A stretch of DNA of 64,000 nucleotides from Sva-07 sp963828415 (GCA_963828415.1 CAWHEI010000003.1:558001-622000), one strand, 5' to 3'; positions 42,830 to 52,244 are shown, numbered from the stretch's first letter. Notes: a model not told the origin generated them from the sequence alone. Translations and numbers: made by a program.

Positions 42830-44563
42830 TCAGCCGCCGAGCAGTGCTTCCTTGAGGTCGCGCTTGACGAACTTGCCGTTGGCGTTTCGCGGCAGCGAGT
42901 CGTTGAGGAACCACACGCGCTCGGGGATCTTGAACTTCGCGAGGTGGTCGCCGAGACGCGACAACAGTTGCTCCTCGGTCATCGAGGCGCCAGGAGACAA
43001 CACGATCGCCGCGCCGACGATCTCACCGAGACGGTCGTCGGGCACGCCGAACACGGCGGCCTCGGCGACGCCGTCGAGCTCGTAGATGGCCGCTTCGACC
43101 TCGGAGCAGTAGACGTTCTCGCCACCGCGCAACACCATGTCCTTGATGCGGTCGACGATGAACACGAAGCCGTCGTCGTCGATCGTGGCGACGTCACCGG
43201 TGTGGAACCAGCCGTCACGGATCGAGTCGGCAGTCGCCTCGGGCCGATTGAGGTAGCCCTTGATCACGATGGCGCCACGCACGCACAGCTCTCCGGGCTG
43301 ACCGGCGGGCACCTCGTTGTCGTTCTCGTCGACGAGCTTGGCTTCGAGGGTCGGAACCACGCGACCGCACGACAACGGCTTGGCCACATAGAGGCTGCCC
43401 GAGTTCGCCGTGACGATGCCGTGCGTCTCGGTCAGGCCGTAACCGGTGCTCGGCGCGCCACCCGCGAGCGACTTGTCGATCTTGTCGACGAGGTCGGGCT
43501 GCAATGGCGCACCGCCACCGCCCATGCCGGCGAGCGTCGAGGTGTCGCGGGTGGCCCAGTCGGGGTGCATCAGGAGCTCGCGGCTCATCGTGGGGACGCC
43601 GGAGAAGTTGGTGACGCCCTCGCGTTCGATCAGCTCGAGGGCCCGACCGGCGTCCCACTTGTAGGTGAACACGATGCGTCCGCCGGCGATGGTGGCCGGG
43701 TGGAGGAGGCAGTTGTTCGCGGTCACGTGGAACAGCGGGGTCGGCGCCATGAACACCGCCTGCTTGGGCTGGCCGTTGGCGTCGGTGGGCGCGGGTGGTG
43801 GAACCACACCGGCCTTGGCAGAGGCGAGGCCCGCCACGCTGGTCATGAAAACGATGTTGAGCAGGTTGTGCACCGAGCCGCGGTGGGTGAGCTGGGCGCC
43901 CTTGGGGAAGCCCGTGGTGCCGGAGGTGTAGAAGATGCACGCGTCGTCGTCGGGATCGATCTCGACGTTCGGGAGTTCAGCGGGAGCTGTGGCAGGGTCG
44001 ATGACGTCCTCCCAGCGCTCGGCGCCGGCGGGGAGGTCGCCGTCGTAGCGCACGGTCATCAGCGCCATGGGAGCATCGGCGCGCAGGGCGTCGAGCACCG
44101 GCAGGACACGATCGACGCGCTCACCGTCGGCGATCAGCACCTTGGGCTTCGAGTCGGACAGGCCGTACTGCATCTCCTCGGTGGTCCACCACGCGTTCAT
44201 GCCGACGACGGCGGCACCGATCGAGATCACGGCCCAGTACCCGAAGACCCACTCGGGATAGTTGCGCATCGCCAGCGCAACCCGGTCGCCGGGCTGCACG
44301 CCGTGCACGTCGACGAGTCGAGCGGCCAACGCTCGGATGATCGCGTCCGCCTCGGCGAAGGTGTAGTGCTCGTCTTCGTAGACGACGTAGTCACGGTCGC
44401 CGTACCCGCGCGCCATCTCCCACACGCTGCGCATGCTCGGCAGCGCGCTCTCGAACACCTTGATCGGTACCCCTCGCACCTCGATCACCTTGGTCGCGAA
44501 CTGCGCCCCCGGTGCCGTCAGTTCTTCCCATGCCTGTTGGTACTGCTCGATCATGGCGAGCAT
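42830..44563 (-). CDS. Acyl-CoA synthetase (AMP-binding, FadD-like)
   Basis: A 577-residue adenylate-forming enzyme: IFYTSGTTGFPKGAQLTHRG (about residue 215), TGYGLTETHGIV, HTGDVATIDDDGFVFIVDRI, KDMVLRGGENVYCSEVE and the catalytic Lys in RNANGKFVKRDL. It is a long form with an N-terminal extension of about 50 residues. Substrate unknown. The ATG at 44563 or the ATG at 44554 could be the start; no SD. It sits between nnrE/D and the damaged interval, separated by hairpin repeats. Confidence 0.9.
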   Translation of the reverse strand: MLAMIEQYQQAWEELTAPGAQFATKVIEVRGVPIKVFESALPSMRSVWEMARGYGDRDYVVYEDEHYTFAEADAIIRALAARLVDVHGVQPGDRVALAMRNYPEWVFGYWAVISIGAAVVGMNAWWTTEEMQYGLSDSKPKVLIADGERVDRVLPVLDALRADAPMALMTVRYDGDLPAGAERWEDVIDPATAPAELPNVEIDPDDDACIFYTSGTTGFPKGAQLTHRGSVHNLLNIVFMTSVAGLASAKAGVVPPPAPTDANGQPKQAVFMAPTPLFHVTANNCLLHPATIAGGRIVFTYKWDAGRALELIEREGVTNFSGVPTMSRELLMHPDWATRDTSTLAGMGGGGAPLQPDLVDKIDKSLAGGAPSTGYGLTETHGIVTANSGSLYVAKPLSCGRVVPTLEAKLVDENDNEVPAGQPGELCVRGAIVIKGYLNRPEATADSIRDGWFHTGDVATIDDDGFVFIVDRIKDMVLRGGENVYCSEVEAAIYELDGVAEAAVFGVPDDRLGEIVGAAIVLSPGASMTEEQLLSRLGDHLAKFKIPERVWFLNDSLPRNANGKFVKRDLKEALLGG

Positions 44564-44630
44564 GTTGGCAGCGTGGCGCTGCGTTCACACAGTCGGCGAC
44601 GCTGTTGTGGCCCTCGAAGCTGCGATGCGC

Positions 44631-44769
44631 TGGCGATCTCCCCGGACATGACGCCGGAAGCCGACACGCAACCCGGGGAGATCGTCCGAACCGAACAAGC
44701 CGACCGGACACCCTGGCAATCTCACCGGACACGGCGCCGGAGGCCGACACGGCACCCGGGGAGATCCCC
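44631..44769. repeat. Two direct copies of a hairpin-forming repeat
   Basis: Copy 1 at 44631-44686 and copy 2 at 44714-44769. In copy 1 GATCTCCCCGG (44635-44645) pairs with CCGGGGAGATC (44673-44683). Copy 2 has the same layout with slightly diverged arms. Between the arms both have GCCGGA-GCCGACACG-like sequence. They fill the 224-bp gap between the acyl-CoA synthetase and the secreted protein gene and contain no gene. Confidence 0.75.
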
Positions 44770-44787
44770 AGCTGGAGGGGTCGCTGG

Positions 44788-45750
44788 TCAGTTGGAGATG
44801 CCGACGGTCTGGATCTCGTCGACGTCGTAGTCGATCGTGGTGCTTCGACCGATCGGCGCGAGGCTGCCGGTCTGGCCGCTGCTGGTGCGGTACGTGACGG
44901 CGAAGTTGGTGGTGATGGTGAGCTGGTAGGGGTCGTCGTCGGGTGATGACACCCGGTAGGTGTAGCCGCACGGGCCTTCGTCGAGTTCGTCCCAAGCCGC
45001 ATCGGGGATCGGTGTGCCGAGGCCGTCGCAGTCGACCGTGTCACCGTTGCCGAGGTCGACGGTGATCCCGACGACGTTGGCGTCGACTTGGGCCCACACG
45101 TTGGCAAGGTTCGCCCGGGCCGTGGTGGTGCCCGGGTCGTTGACGGCGAGCCACATCCCCAAGTTGACGATGCCGCCCGCAGCGGCGTCGGGGTTGATGG
45201 CCGGCTGGGGCGCGATGAGTCGGGTTCGAGCGTCGGCGAGCGCATTGGGCACGAGGTCGATCGGGTCGATGGAAGCAGGCGCCCAGTAGAACGGATCCTG
45301 CGTGCCACCACCGGCACAGATGCGGACCCAGCCGGCCTCGGCGCGACCGTCGTTGTCACGGTTGACCTGCGCAGCCGGGTCGGGGACCCCGCCGGACGCG
45401 TCCGCGGGCACGACGTTCGGATACTCGCCATACGTCGCCGGGCGATGTGTGCAACGCGGCCGAGCAGGGCTGGAGAAACTGACGGGACCGGGCGCCCGAG
45501 GAGCGTCCCCAGGCTGATTCACCGTCGCCCCGATCGTGCCGCCCTGCGTGTCGGAGTCGATCGCCAGTTCGTGGTGTCTGGCATCCGGTCCGGCGTCGAG
45601 CCCTTGTCCGCTTGGGTCGGGTCCTCGGCGGGCTCGGTCCCGTTCGGTTCGACGGTCTCCTGCGCCTGGACGCTTCCAGCGATACCGACTGCTGGGAAGC
45701 AGAGCAATGCGCACCAGAGCCAGGGGGAGCAGTGGTCTCACGACGCGCAC
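44788..45750 (-). pseudogene. Secreted protein of unknown function, probably frameshifted
   Basis: The main frame is open for 320 codons, but the signal peptide is split. Frame one gives MRVVRPLLPLALVRIALL; the hydrophobic continuation and cleavage site (CFPAVGIAGSVQAQ, then ETVEPNGTEPAEDPTQADKG) are in another frame. The mature part from about DSDTQGGTIGATVNQPGD is again in frame one. Two compensating indels (near 45697 and 45595) would explain this. The mature protein has strand-rich segments (ICAGGGTQDPFYWAP; YTYRVSSPDDDPYQLTITTN) and two Cys; no family recognised. It starts directly at the stop of the lipoprotein frame (TGAGTG). Confidence 0.5.
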
Positions 45751-46383
45751 TCATCCGGGCTTGAGAGCTCCGCAAGCAACTCGCCGCTCGTCCGACCTTC
45801 CAGTACCGTCGACCAGCCGAGAGCGAACGAGAATTCGCTGGACAACGATCTCGTCGGAAACGAGAGCATCACCGCCGTCAGGTGCGGCTCCGAGTCTCGA
45901 CGAAGTTGCTCCGATCGACCTCGCATGCGACCAGTTCAACGAGGTCGCCCGTCCAGCTCGCGGAACTGCGGGGGCTGCTCCACAAGGATCGACGGATTGA
46001 CGGGCTCGTTCCTGCTGGGCGAGCAACCCAGTTCTGCTCGACGAAACTAGTCGAGCTGGGCGATGGTCGAATTCGAGATTCGGGCCGGTGTAGAGGCGTT
46101 CGATCTCGGCGCGGAGGTCGGGGTTCGAGGGGTCGCGGGCCGCCGCGATGTAGGCGTCGAAGGCGTCGAGGTAGGCCTGTTCGGCGGCAGCGAGCTGGGC
46201 GTCGGTGTCGATCGTGGTGGATGGTGCTTCGGTCGACGGTGCCGGCGGCTCCGTCGTCGTGGCGACGGTCGTCACGGTCGGCGCAGTCGTCGACGTCGAG
46301 GCATCGCTGTCGGAGCCGGAGCTGCTGCACGCTGCGAGCAGCAGACACGACGTCACAACGATGGCGATGGCCGACGGCCGCAT
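45751..46383 (-). pseudogene. Lipoprotein of unknown function, multiply frameshifted
   Basis: The N-terminus is intact: MRPSAIAIVVTSCLLLAACS is a lipobox signal (Cys18), followed by a Ser/Thr/Pro linker and DTDAQLAAAEQAYLDAFDAY then IERLYTGPNLEF. After about 46070 a coherent protein continues only by switching frames: FVEQNWVARPAG, then NPSILVEQPPQFRELDG, then DLVELVACEVDRSNFVET, then AAPDGGDALVSDEIVVQRIL. At least four indels within 250 bp. The main frame happens to stay open to 45751. Function unknown; a surface lipoprotein in origin. Confidence 0.55.
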
Positions 46384-46538
46384 CGCAGGATCGTAGACCG
46401 TTCGTTGTCGCCCGTTTCCGGCGGAGAGCCCCACGAACCGACAGTGGGCGCGTCCCCGAAGGAAAAGGAACGTTCCATCACCCAGCCCAATCGGCCCGGC
46501 TGGGTCGACACATGCACGACGAGATGCGATATTGGGGT

Positions 46539-48120
46539 GTGGCCGTCAGTGACAGCGTGCGACTCGCCCGCCGGCTCGGCTGGCTCGACCCGAGGCAGGT
46601 GGCGGCGACCACCGCGGCGCTGGCCCGGTGGGGGCCGAGCCTCGCCGCGCTGTACACCGCTGCGGCGGTGCGGCACCGGAACCGGGCGGCGGTCGTCGAC
46701 CATCGAGGCACGGTGACGTTCGGCGATCTCGACCGGGGCTCGTCGTCGCTGGCGCAGGGGTTTCGGGCGCTCGGCCTCGCGGGCGGCGATCACCTCGGCG
46801 TGCTGTGCGCCAACCATCGCGACTTCGTCGAGGTGTCGATCGCCGCGGCGAAGGCGGGCCTGGCGTGCGTGTACTTGAACACCGGCTTCGCCGCGCCACA
46901 GCTCGGTGAGGTGCTGCTTCGTGAGGGCGTGCGAGCAATCGTGGTCGACAGCAATCTGGCGGCGGTGGTGGAGGCGTCGGGATTCGATGGGCACGTCGTG
47001 ATCGCCGACGACGCCTCGGGCACGGGCACGGGCACGCAGCCGGTCGATCGACGACGTCCGCGGCCTCGGCTCGTCGCGGCCGCTGCTGCCGAGCAAACCG
47101 ATCGCCCCGGTGCTGTTGACCTCGGGCACGACGGGCACCCCGAAGGGCGCTCGCCGGGATCGACCCACCGGGCTGTCGTCGGCGCTGGGGGTGCTGGAGC
47201 GCATTCCCTACCAGGCAGGCGACATCGCGGTGATCCCGACGCCGCTGTTCCATGCGTGGGGCCTCGCTCAGCTCACGGTCGCTGCATCGACCGCGTCGAC
47301 CGCCGTGTTGGTGCGCCGATTCGAGGTGGGCGCGACACTCGATGCGATCGAGGCCGAGAGGGCGAACGTGCTCGCCGTCGTGCCCGTGATGATCCAGCGG
47401 ATCCTGGCCGCCGACAGCGGTGGTCGGGACCTGTCCTCGCTGCGCATCGTCGCCTGTTCCGGCTCGGCACTGCCGGCAGCGGTGGCGACGGCGTGGATGA
47501 ACCGCTTCGGCGACAACCTCTACAACCTCTACGGATCGACCGAGGTGGGCCAGGCGACGCTTGCCACCCCGCAGGACCTACGCGCGGCACCGGGCACCGC
47601 AGGCCGGGTCATCCCCGGCACGGTGGTGGAGGTCGTCGACGAACGCGGTGCGTCCGTCGCGGCGGGCGAGACCGGGCTGATCGTGGTCGGTAGCGACGGT
47701 CAGTTCACCGAGTACACCGGGGGCGGCACGAAGGATCGGGTCCGCGGGCTGATGTCGTCCGGTGACGTCGGGTACTTCGACGCCGACGGACGACTGTTCG
47801 TCACCGGCCGCGCCGACGACATGATCGTGAGCGGTGGGGAGAACGTCTTCCCCCTCGAGGTCGAAGAGGTGCTGCTGGCCCACGACGACGTGGTCGACGC
47901 GATGGTGGTCGGCGTCGCCGACGACGAGTTCGGCCAGCGGCTGGCAGCCCGGATCGTGCGTCGGCCCGGCGGTTCGATCGATGAAGACGGAATCCGCTCG
48001 CTCGTCGCCACCCGGCTCGCCCGCCACAAGGTGCCCCGCGACGTCACCTTCGTCGAAGAGCTCCCCCGCAACACAACCGGCAAGCTGTTGCGGCCCGCGT
48101 GGCCAGTAGATCTGCTGCGG
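46539..48120 (+). pseudogene. Acyl-CoA synthetase/AMP-binding enzyme, frameshifted and 3'-truncated
   Basis: Segment one (46539 to about 47030): VAVSDSVRLARRLGWLDPRQ to VVIADDASGTGTG. Segment two, in another frame: RSIDDVRGLGSSRPLLP, LLTSGTTGTPKGARR, YNLYGSTEVGQATLATP, SGDVGYFDADGRLFVTGRAD, ENVFPLEVEE and RNTTGKLLR. The shift lies in a (GGCACG)3 run near 47022-47040, which suggests slippage. After GKLLR the expected family end is absent and the sequence passes into the hsdS remnant, so the 3' end was replaced by a junction. Originally a ~510-residue ligase; function lost or impaired. Confidence 0.7.
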
Positions 48121-48130
48121 GGAGAGTTCG

Positions 48131-48229
48131 CTGAAGCTCGGTCAACCGCTCGAACTCCTTGCCAAGCACCGCCAGGCGCTGATCACTGCCGCCGTGACCG
48201 GCGAGGTCGTTGTGCCGAGAGCGGCGTAG
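48131..48229 (+). pseudogene. hsdS: C-terminal fragment of a type I restriction specificity subunit (HsdS)
   Basis: A 32-codon open stretch reads LKLGQPLELLAKHRQALITA then AVTGEVVVPRAA and a stop. The KHRQALITAAVTG end is the very conserved C-terminal helix of HsdS proteins. Nothing else of hsdS, hsdM or hsdR is in the window. The fragment is out of frame with the damaged ligase before it and starts right at that gene's break, so it marks a recombination or deletion endpoint. Confidence 0.65.
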
Positions 48230-48239
48230 CTCGGCCAGT

Positions 48240-48259
48240 CACGCGTCCGCGGACGCGTG
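48240..48259. repeat. Perfect 20-bp palindrome
   Basis: CACGCGTCCGCGGACGCGTG, 10 bp after the hsdS fragment and before the convergent acpS gene. It has no loop, so a protein-binding or recombination site is as likely as a terminator. Confidence 0.55.
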
Positions 48260-48324
48260 GCTCACGTCGCTGCTTCGATTGATCGCCCGCCGCTGGGGCC
48301 GCTGACTCCTCCGAGCCGCTGGCG

Positions 48325-48690
48325 CTACTCGGCGATCACGTAGGCGGCGGCCATCAGGTCGCTGTGCGTGAGCGACAGGTGCCACACGACGACGCCCGCT
48401 TCCGCGGCGAGTTCCGCGGCTCGCCCTGCGAACGCCAGTGAGGGCTGGCCTGATGCTGCCCGCTCGACCCACACGTCGTGGAAACCGAAGGCGCCGAGGC
48501 CGACACCGAGCGCCTTCATCACCGCTTCGCGGGCGGCGAAGCGGGCGGCGAGCGACGGCACCGGGTCGACTTGTGGTTCGACATAGGCCAGTTCGACCTC
48601 GGTGAACAGTCGGGTGCGCATCGACGGCGTGCGTTCCAACGAGCGACGGAACCGTTCGATGTCGACCAGATCGACGCCGATGCCGATCAT
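48325..48690 (-). CDS. acpS: Holo-[acyl-carrier-protein] synthase
   Basis: A 121-residue phosphopantetheinyl transferase of the AcpS type: MIGIGVDLVDIERFRRSLER (Asp metal ligand), ARFAAREAVMKALGVGLGAF and LSLTHSDLMAAAYVI. It activates acyl carrier protein for fatty acid synthesis. It follows glmS by 7 bp on the same strand, so it belongs to the glmM-glmS-acpS run. Confidence 0.95.
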   Translation of the reverse strand: MIGIGVDLVDIERFRRSLERTPSMRTRLFTEVELAYVEPQVDPVPSLAARFAAREAVMKALGVGLGAFGFHDVWVERAASGQPSLAFAGRAAELAAEAGVVVWHLSLTHSDLMAAAYVIAE

Positions 48691-48697
48691 CGAAGGC

Positions 48698-51600
48698 TCA
48701 CCGGCGCCAGTGATCGGCGGTGTCGGAGATCGGTTGGATCAGCAGTTCGGCAACAGAAAGCTCACCCAGCAGCGACTCGTCGAAGCTGCCCTCGGTCTCC
48801 GTGACCCAGTCGACCAGCCGGTCGTAGCGGCGGTCGTAGCCCTGCAGGACGCCTCGCATGACCTCGGCCGGCAAACGCTCGTGGAAGGCGAGGTGCAGCA
48901 ACGTGATCCCGGTCGTTTCGCCGCCCTTCACCTCGGGAACGAAGGCGACCGTGCGTCCATCGCTACGACCCACGGCCACCAGCACCTCGCGCTCGCTTGC
49001 GACGCGGTGCTTCGTACCTCGCAGCTCAGCCCCGTGCCCGACCCGGCTCGGCAGGTCGCGGGAAATGCCTCCCCGATCGATGATCGAGATGGCGTCGCCG
49101 TCGATCCGGTACCGCGTGTACCCGCGCACGTCCGCGACCGCCGGATCGAGATCGGCGAGCACCTTGAGGGTTCGATAGCTGAGCACGTCGCGTCCAGCGC
49201 CAGCGGCCAGCACCGCCTGCACCAGGGCACGATCGATCACGTCCTCGTCGCTGCGGGAGATCCCGACAGTGACGGTCTTGGCCTGATGCTTGATCGTGTC
49301 GACGGGCCGCGTGAGCTCCTCGATCGCACGGGTGAGCGCGGCGACCACGTCGTCGATCAACGCCGCGGGTGTGCCCACCTTGCCCGACTGCTGCTGGTAC
49401 TGCTCGACCGGTCGATCGGACGACACGTCACGCAGCAGCCCGTACAGACGTGCTGCGGTCGATGCTTCGAGATGGCCGTCGTAGAGCCCGGACCGCAGGC
49501 CGTCCTGGAACCGTTCGATCGGGTGACGGAGTTCGCTGCGCAGGCGGGCGACGACCTCGTCACCCGACAGCTGGTCGCCGACGAGGCGCTCGATCGTCTC
49601 GCGGGCCTCCCGCAACGGGTGTGCCGACGCGTCGATCGCGAGCGCAGCTTCGTAACCGAAGAGGTGGCCGACCATCGCCGACAGCACGAAGCCGAGCGCC
49701 GGGTCGACCGCGGGCACGTTGATCGTTGCCGCAGCGTGGTACCGGGTCTCGCCGTCGTTCGCCACGACGATCGGCGTCGCCTTGTGGGCGGTGAAGATCG
49801 CCACCTCCTTCGCGACGTCGTCTGCAGTCGAGCCGACGAGGCCGGCCGCGCACACGAGGATCAGCGGTTCCGACGACAGATCGATGTGCTTCTTGTCCTC
49901 GGTCGAGTCGCAGGCCATCGACTTGTAGCAGAGTTCGCTGAGCTTGATCCTGACCTCCTCGGCAGCGACCTTGTTGGGGCCGTTGCCGACCACCGCCCAG
50001 TACCGCTTGGGCGGAGCGAACCGACGGGCCGCGTCAGCGATGATCTCCCGACGTGTGAGCACCTCGCGCATTGCGTCGGGCAGTTCGCGAAGCGAGGTCA
50101 GCAGATCCGAGCGGCGGCGGGCATCGCCACCGCCGGTGGCCTCGGCGATCGCGCACGACAGGAGCGCTCCGGCGGCCACCTGGGCGTAGAACGCCTTCGT
50201 CGAAGCAACACTCATCTCGACGTCGCGGCCATCGGAGGTGTACAACACACCGTCGGCCTTGTCGGTGAGATCGCTGCTGCGTCTGTTGACGATGCCGATC
50301 ACGGCGGCACCTCGCGAGCGCAGGAGGTCGACCGTGCGGTTGGTGTCGGTCGTGGTGCCCGACTGGCTGACCGCAATCGCCAGCGTGTCGCTCATGTCGA
50401 GCCGCATCCCGAACCCGGACAGTTCGGTGGCGGTGATGGCGTCGACATCGAGCGTTGCGCTCGTCAATTCGTCGAGGATCGCCGCCGTGCTCTGCCCGGC
50501 GACTGCGGCGGTTCCCTGTCCGATGACCCGGATCCGCGTGATCGTCCCAGCGGCGAGCCGGGCGACGACGTCCGCTGGCAACGCCCGCTGGCCCACATCT
50601 GCGTGGAGGAGACCGTCGCGTTCGACGATCTTGCCGCGCAGCGTCTTGGCGAAGCTCTGCGGCGCCTCGGAGATCTCCTTGAGCAGGAAGTGTGGTGCGT
50701 CGCCACGGTTGATGTCTCGAGTGGTGACCTCGGCGATCGCGACATCGGCGGACGTCACCGGGAGTTCGGAGCCGTCGTACGCGAGGCGCACGATCCCATC
50801 GAGTTCTCCCGCATCGGCACCATCGAGGATGACGATCTCGCCGCCCTGTTCGCCGTCCATCCGTACGTAGCGCGAGGTCTCTTCGACGACGCCATAGGGC
50901 TCGCTGGCCACGATGTAGCAGTCGTCGGCGAGACCGATGTAGAGCCCCTGCCCGCTCCCGCGGAGCGCGAGGAACAGCCGCGACGGCGCCTCGGCGCTGG
51001 CGACACCGATCGCGACCGATCCTTCGAACTCGCTGACCGTGCGTCGGAACGCCTCGGCGAGATCAGTCGTGGTCGCGTGCCGTGCCACGAGGGCCGGGAT
51101 CACCTTCGCGTCGGTGGTGATGGTCGTTGCGATCCGCAGCCCATGGGTGACGCGCAGGTCGGCGTGGTTGTCGACGTCGCCGTTCAACGCGGCCACGACG
51201 TACGGCGGTGTCGCACCACCGGGCTGTTCGAGTTCGAACGAGTTGAGCGGGTGCGTGTTCGGCTCGCTGATGATGCCGACGCTCGCCCAGCGAGTGTGGC
51301 CGAGGATCGCCACCTGCGCCGTCGGCGACTGCAACGCTCGGCGCAGCAGCGCATCGGCGGTCAAAGCCCGACGCAATGCCGCGGTGTTGTCGCCGAGTTC
51401 ACCGATCTCGGCAGCGGCCTTGTACACGAACGACAGACATCCGCCGGCGTCGACGACAGCACCGGACTGGAACAGCGGGTCGGTGCCGCGAGCGGCAACG
51501 AGTCCTGCCAGCGCCTCGGGCTCGATGTCGTGGCCCCACACGAAGACGTGGAGGCCTGCGGAATCGCGGCCGCGCACTTCGAGTCGATCGATCGCGGAGA

Positions 51601-52060
51601 ACGCCTGTTGGACGGCGAGGTAGCCGCCGAGGACGGACGACGGCGCATCGCGTCCGGCGAGCGCCTCGACCTCACGAGCGGTTCGGAGGCGGTCGTTGCG
51701 GATGGCCCACGCAGCGTCCTTGAGGTCGATCAGGTCGGCGTTGGCGTGCTCGAGGGCGTCGGCGTCGACGTGGTCGGCGTTCGTGTCGAGGCGACCTTCG
51801 ATGAGCGATGCAGCGGCATCCAATCGGTCGAGTCGAGCGACGAGTGCTGCGACGACATCGACGTGCCCGACCAGTGCGAGCACGCCGGGCAACCCGCGCA
51901 GCGCCTCGTCGACGGCGCCGGCGTGAGCAGTTGCGCCCACCATGTCGGGTGGCGTCGCGGTGATTGCCTCGACTGCACGATCCAATCCGGCGAGGAGCTC
52001 AGCGGCGTCGGGTGTTTCCCGCGTCGGGGGCCGACTGACGATGCCGATGATGCCGCACAT
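48698..52060 (-). CDS. glmS: Giant GlmS-like glucosamine-6-phosphate synthase with extra domains
   Basis: A 1120-residue protein, almost twice the usual GlmS (about 610). The amidotransferase begins MCGIIGIV (nucleophile Cys2) but is interrupted by about 150 residues before GRDSAGL (164-170); then HTRWAS (255-260) and NGDVDN (293-298). The linker NRGDAPHFLLKEISEAPQSF (451-470) is followed by sugar isomerase (SIS) domain 1 (about 500-640, SQSGTTTDTNR, SVASTKAF) and domain 2 (about 675-810, with EDKKH where GELKHGP is usual). The canonical C-tail, Lys-x-V-T-V (HQAKTVTVG), is at 927-933, not at the end, and 187 further residues form an extra domain. Expected product: glucosamine-6-phosphate from fructose-6-phosphate and glutamine. 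The position next to glmM supports this being the cell's GlmS. Confidence 0.85.
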   Translation of the reverse strand: MCGIIGIVSRPPTRETPDAAELLAGLDRAVEAITATPPDMVGATAHAGAVDEALRGLPGVLALVGHVDVVAALVARLDRLDAAASLIEGRLDTNADHVDADALEHANADLIDLKDAAWAIRNDRLRTAREVEALAGRDAPSSVLGGYLAVQQAFSAIDRLEVRGRDSAGLHVFVWGHDIEPEALAGLVAARGTDPLFQSGAVVDAGGCLSFVYKAAAEIGELGDNTAALRRALTADALLRRALQSPTAQVAILGHTRWASVGIISEPNTHPLNSFELEQPGGATPPYVVAALNGDVDNHADLRVTHGLRIATTITTDAKVIPALVARHATTTDLAEAFRRTVSEFEGSVAIGVASAEAPSRLFLALRGSGQGLYIGLADDCYIVASEPYGVVEETSRYVRMDGEQGGEIVILDGADAGELDGIVRLAYDGSELPVTSADVAIAEVTTRDINRGDAPHFLLKEISEAPQSFAKTLRGKIVERDGLLHADVGQRALPADVVARLAAGTITRIRVIGQGTAAVAGQSTAAILDELTSATLDVDAITATELSGFGMRLDMSDTLAIAVSQSGTTTDTNRTVDLLRSRGAAVIGIVNRRSSDLTDKADGVLYTSDGRDVEMSVASTKAFYAQVAAGALLSCAIAEATGGGDARRRSDLLTSLRELPDAMREVLTRREIIADAARRFAPPKRYWAVVGNGPNKVAAEEVRIKLSELCYKSMACDSTEDKKHIDLSSEPLILVCAAGLVGSTADDVAKEVAIFTAHKATPIVVANDGETRYHAAATINVPAVDPALGFVLSAMVGHLFGYEAALAIDASAHPLREARETIERLVGDQLSGDEVVARLRSELRHPIERFQDGLRSGLYDGHLEASTAARLYGLLRDVSSDRPVEQYQQQSGKVGTPAALIDDVVAALTRAIEELTRPVDTIKHQAKTVTVGISRSDEDVIDRALVQAVLAAGAGRDVLSYRTLKVLADLDPAVADVRGYTRYRIDGDAISIIDRGGISRDLPSRVGHGAELRGTKHRVASEREVLVAVGRSDGRTVAFVPEVKGGETTGITLLHLAFHERLPAEVMRGVLQGYDRRYDRLVDWVTETEGSFDESLLGELSVAELLIQPISDTADHWRR

Positions 52061-52127
52061 GGCCCACCAGGCTACTGCCCCACCCCACCCGGTTCCGGCC
52101 GACCCCCACATCAACAAACCCCACCCA

Positions 52128-52228
52128 GCGATGAGCCAACCGACCGCATACGGCGGTTTCGCTCATCGCAACCCGCAAGCCCCCCAGCGATGAGCCAACC
52201 GACCGCATACGGCGGTTTCGCTCATCGC
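52128..52228. repeat. Two identical 42-bp palindromic units
   Basis: Units at 52128-52169 and 52187-52228 are identical. Each has outer arms GCGATGAGC/GCTCATCGC and inner AACCG/CGGTT pairs around ACCGCATACGG. They occupy the gap between glmM and glmS and could attenuate transcription between these genes. Confidence 0.8.
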
Positions 52229-52244
52229 AACCGGATGGGCGTGG

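Noticed and set aside
45882..46500. Long plus-strand frame upstream of the ligase
   Set aside because: It is Arg/Ser-rich low-complexity translation of the strand opposite the lipoprotein; the ligase protein begins at about 46539.
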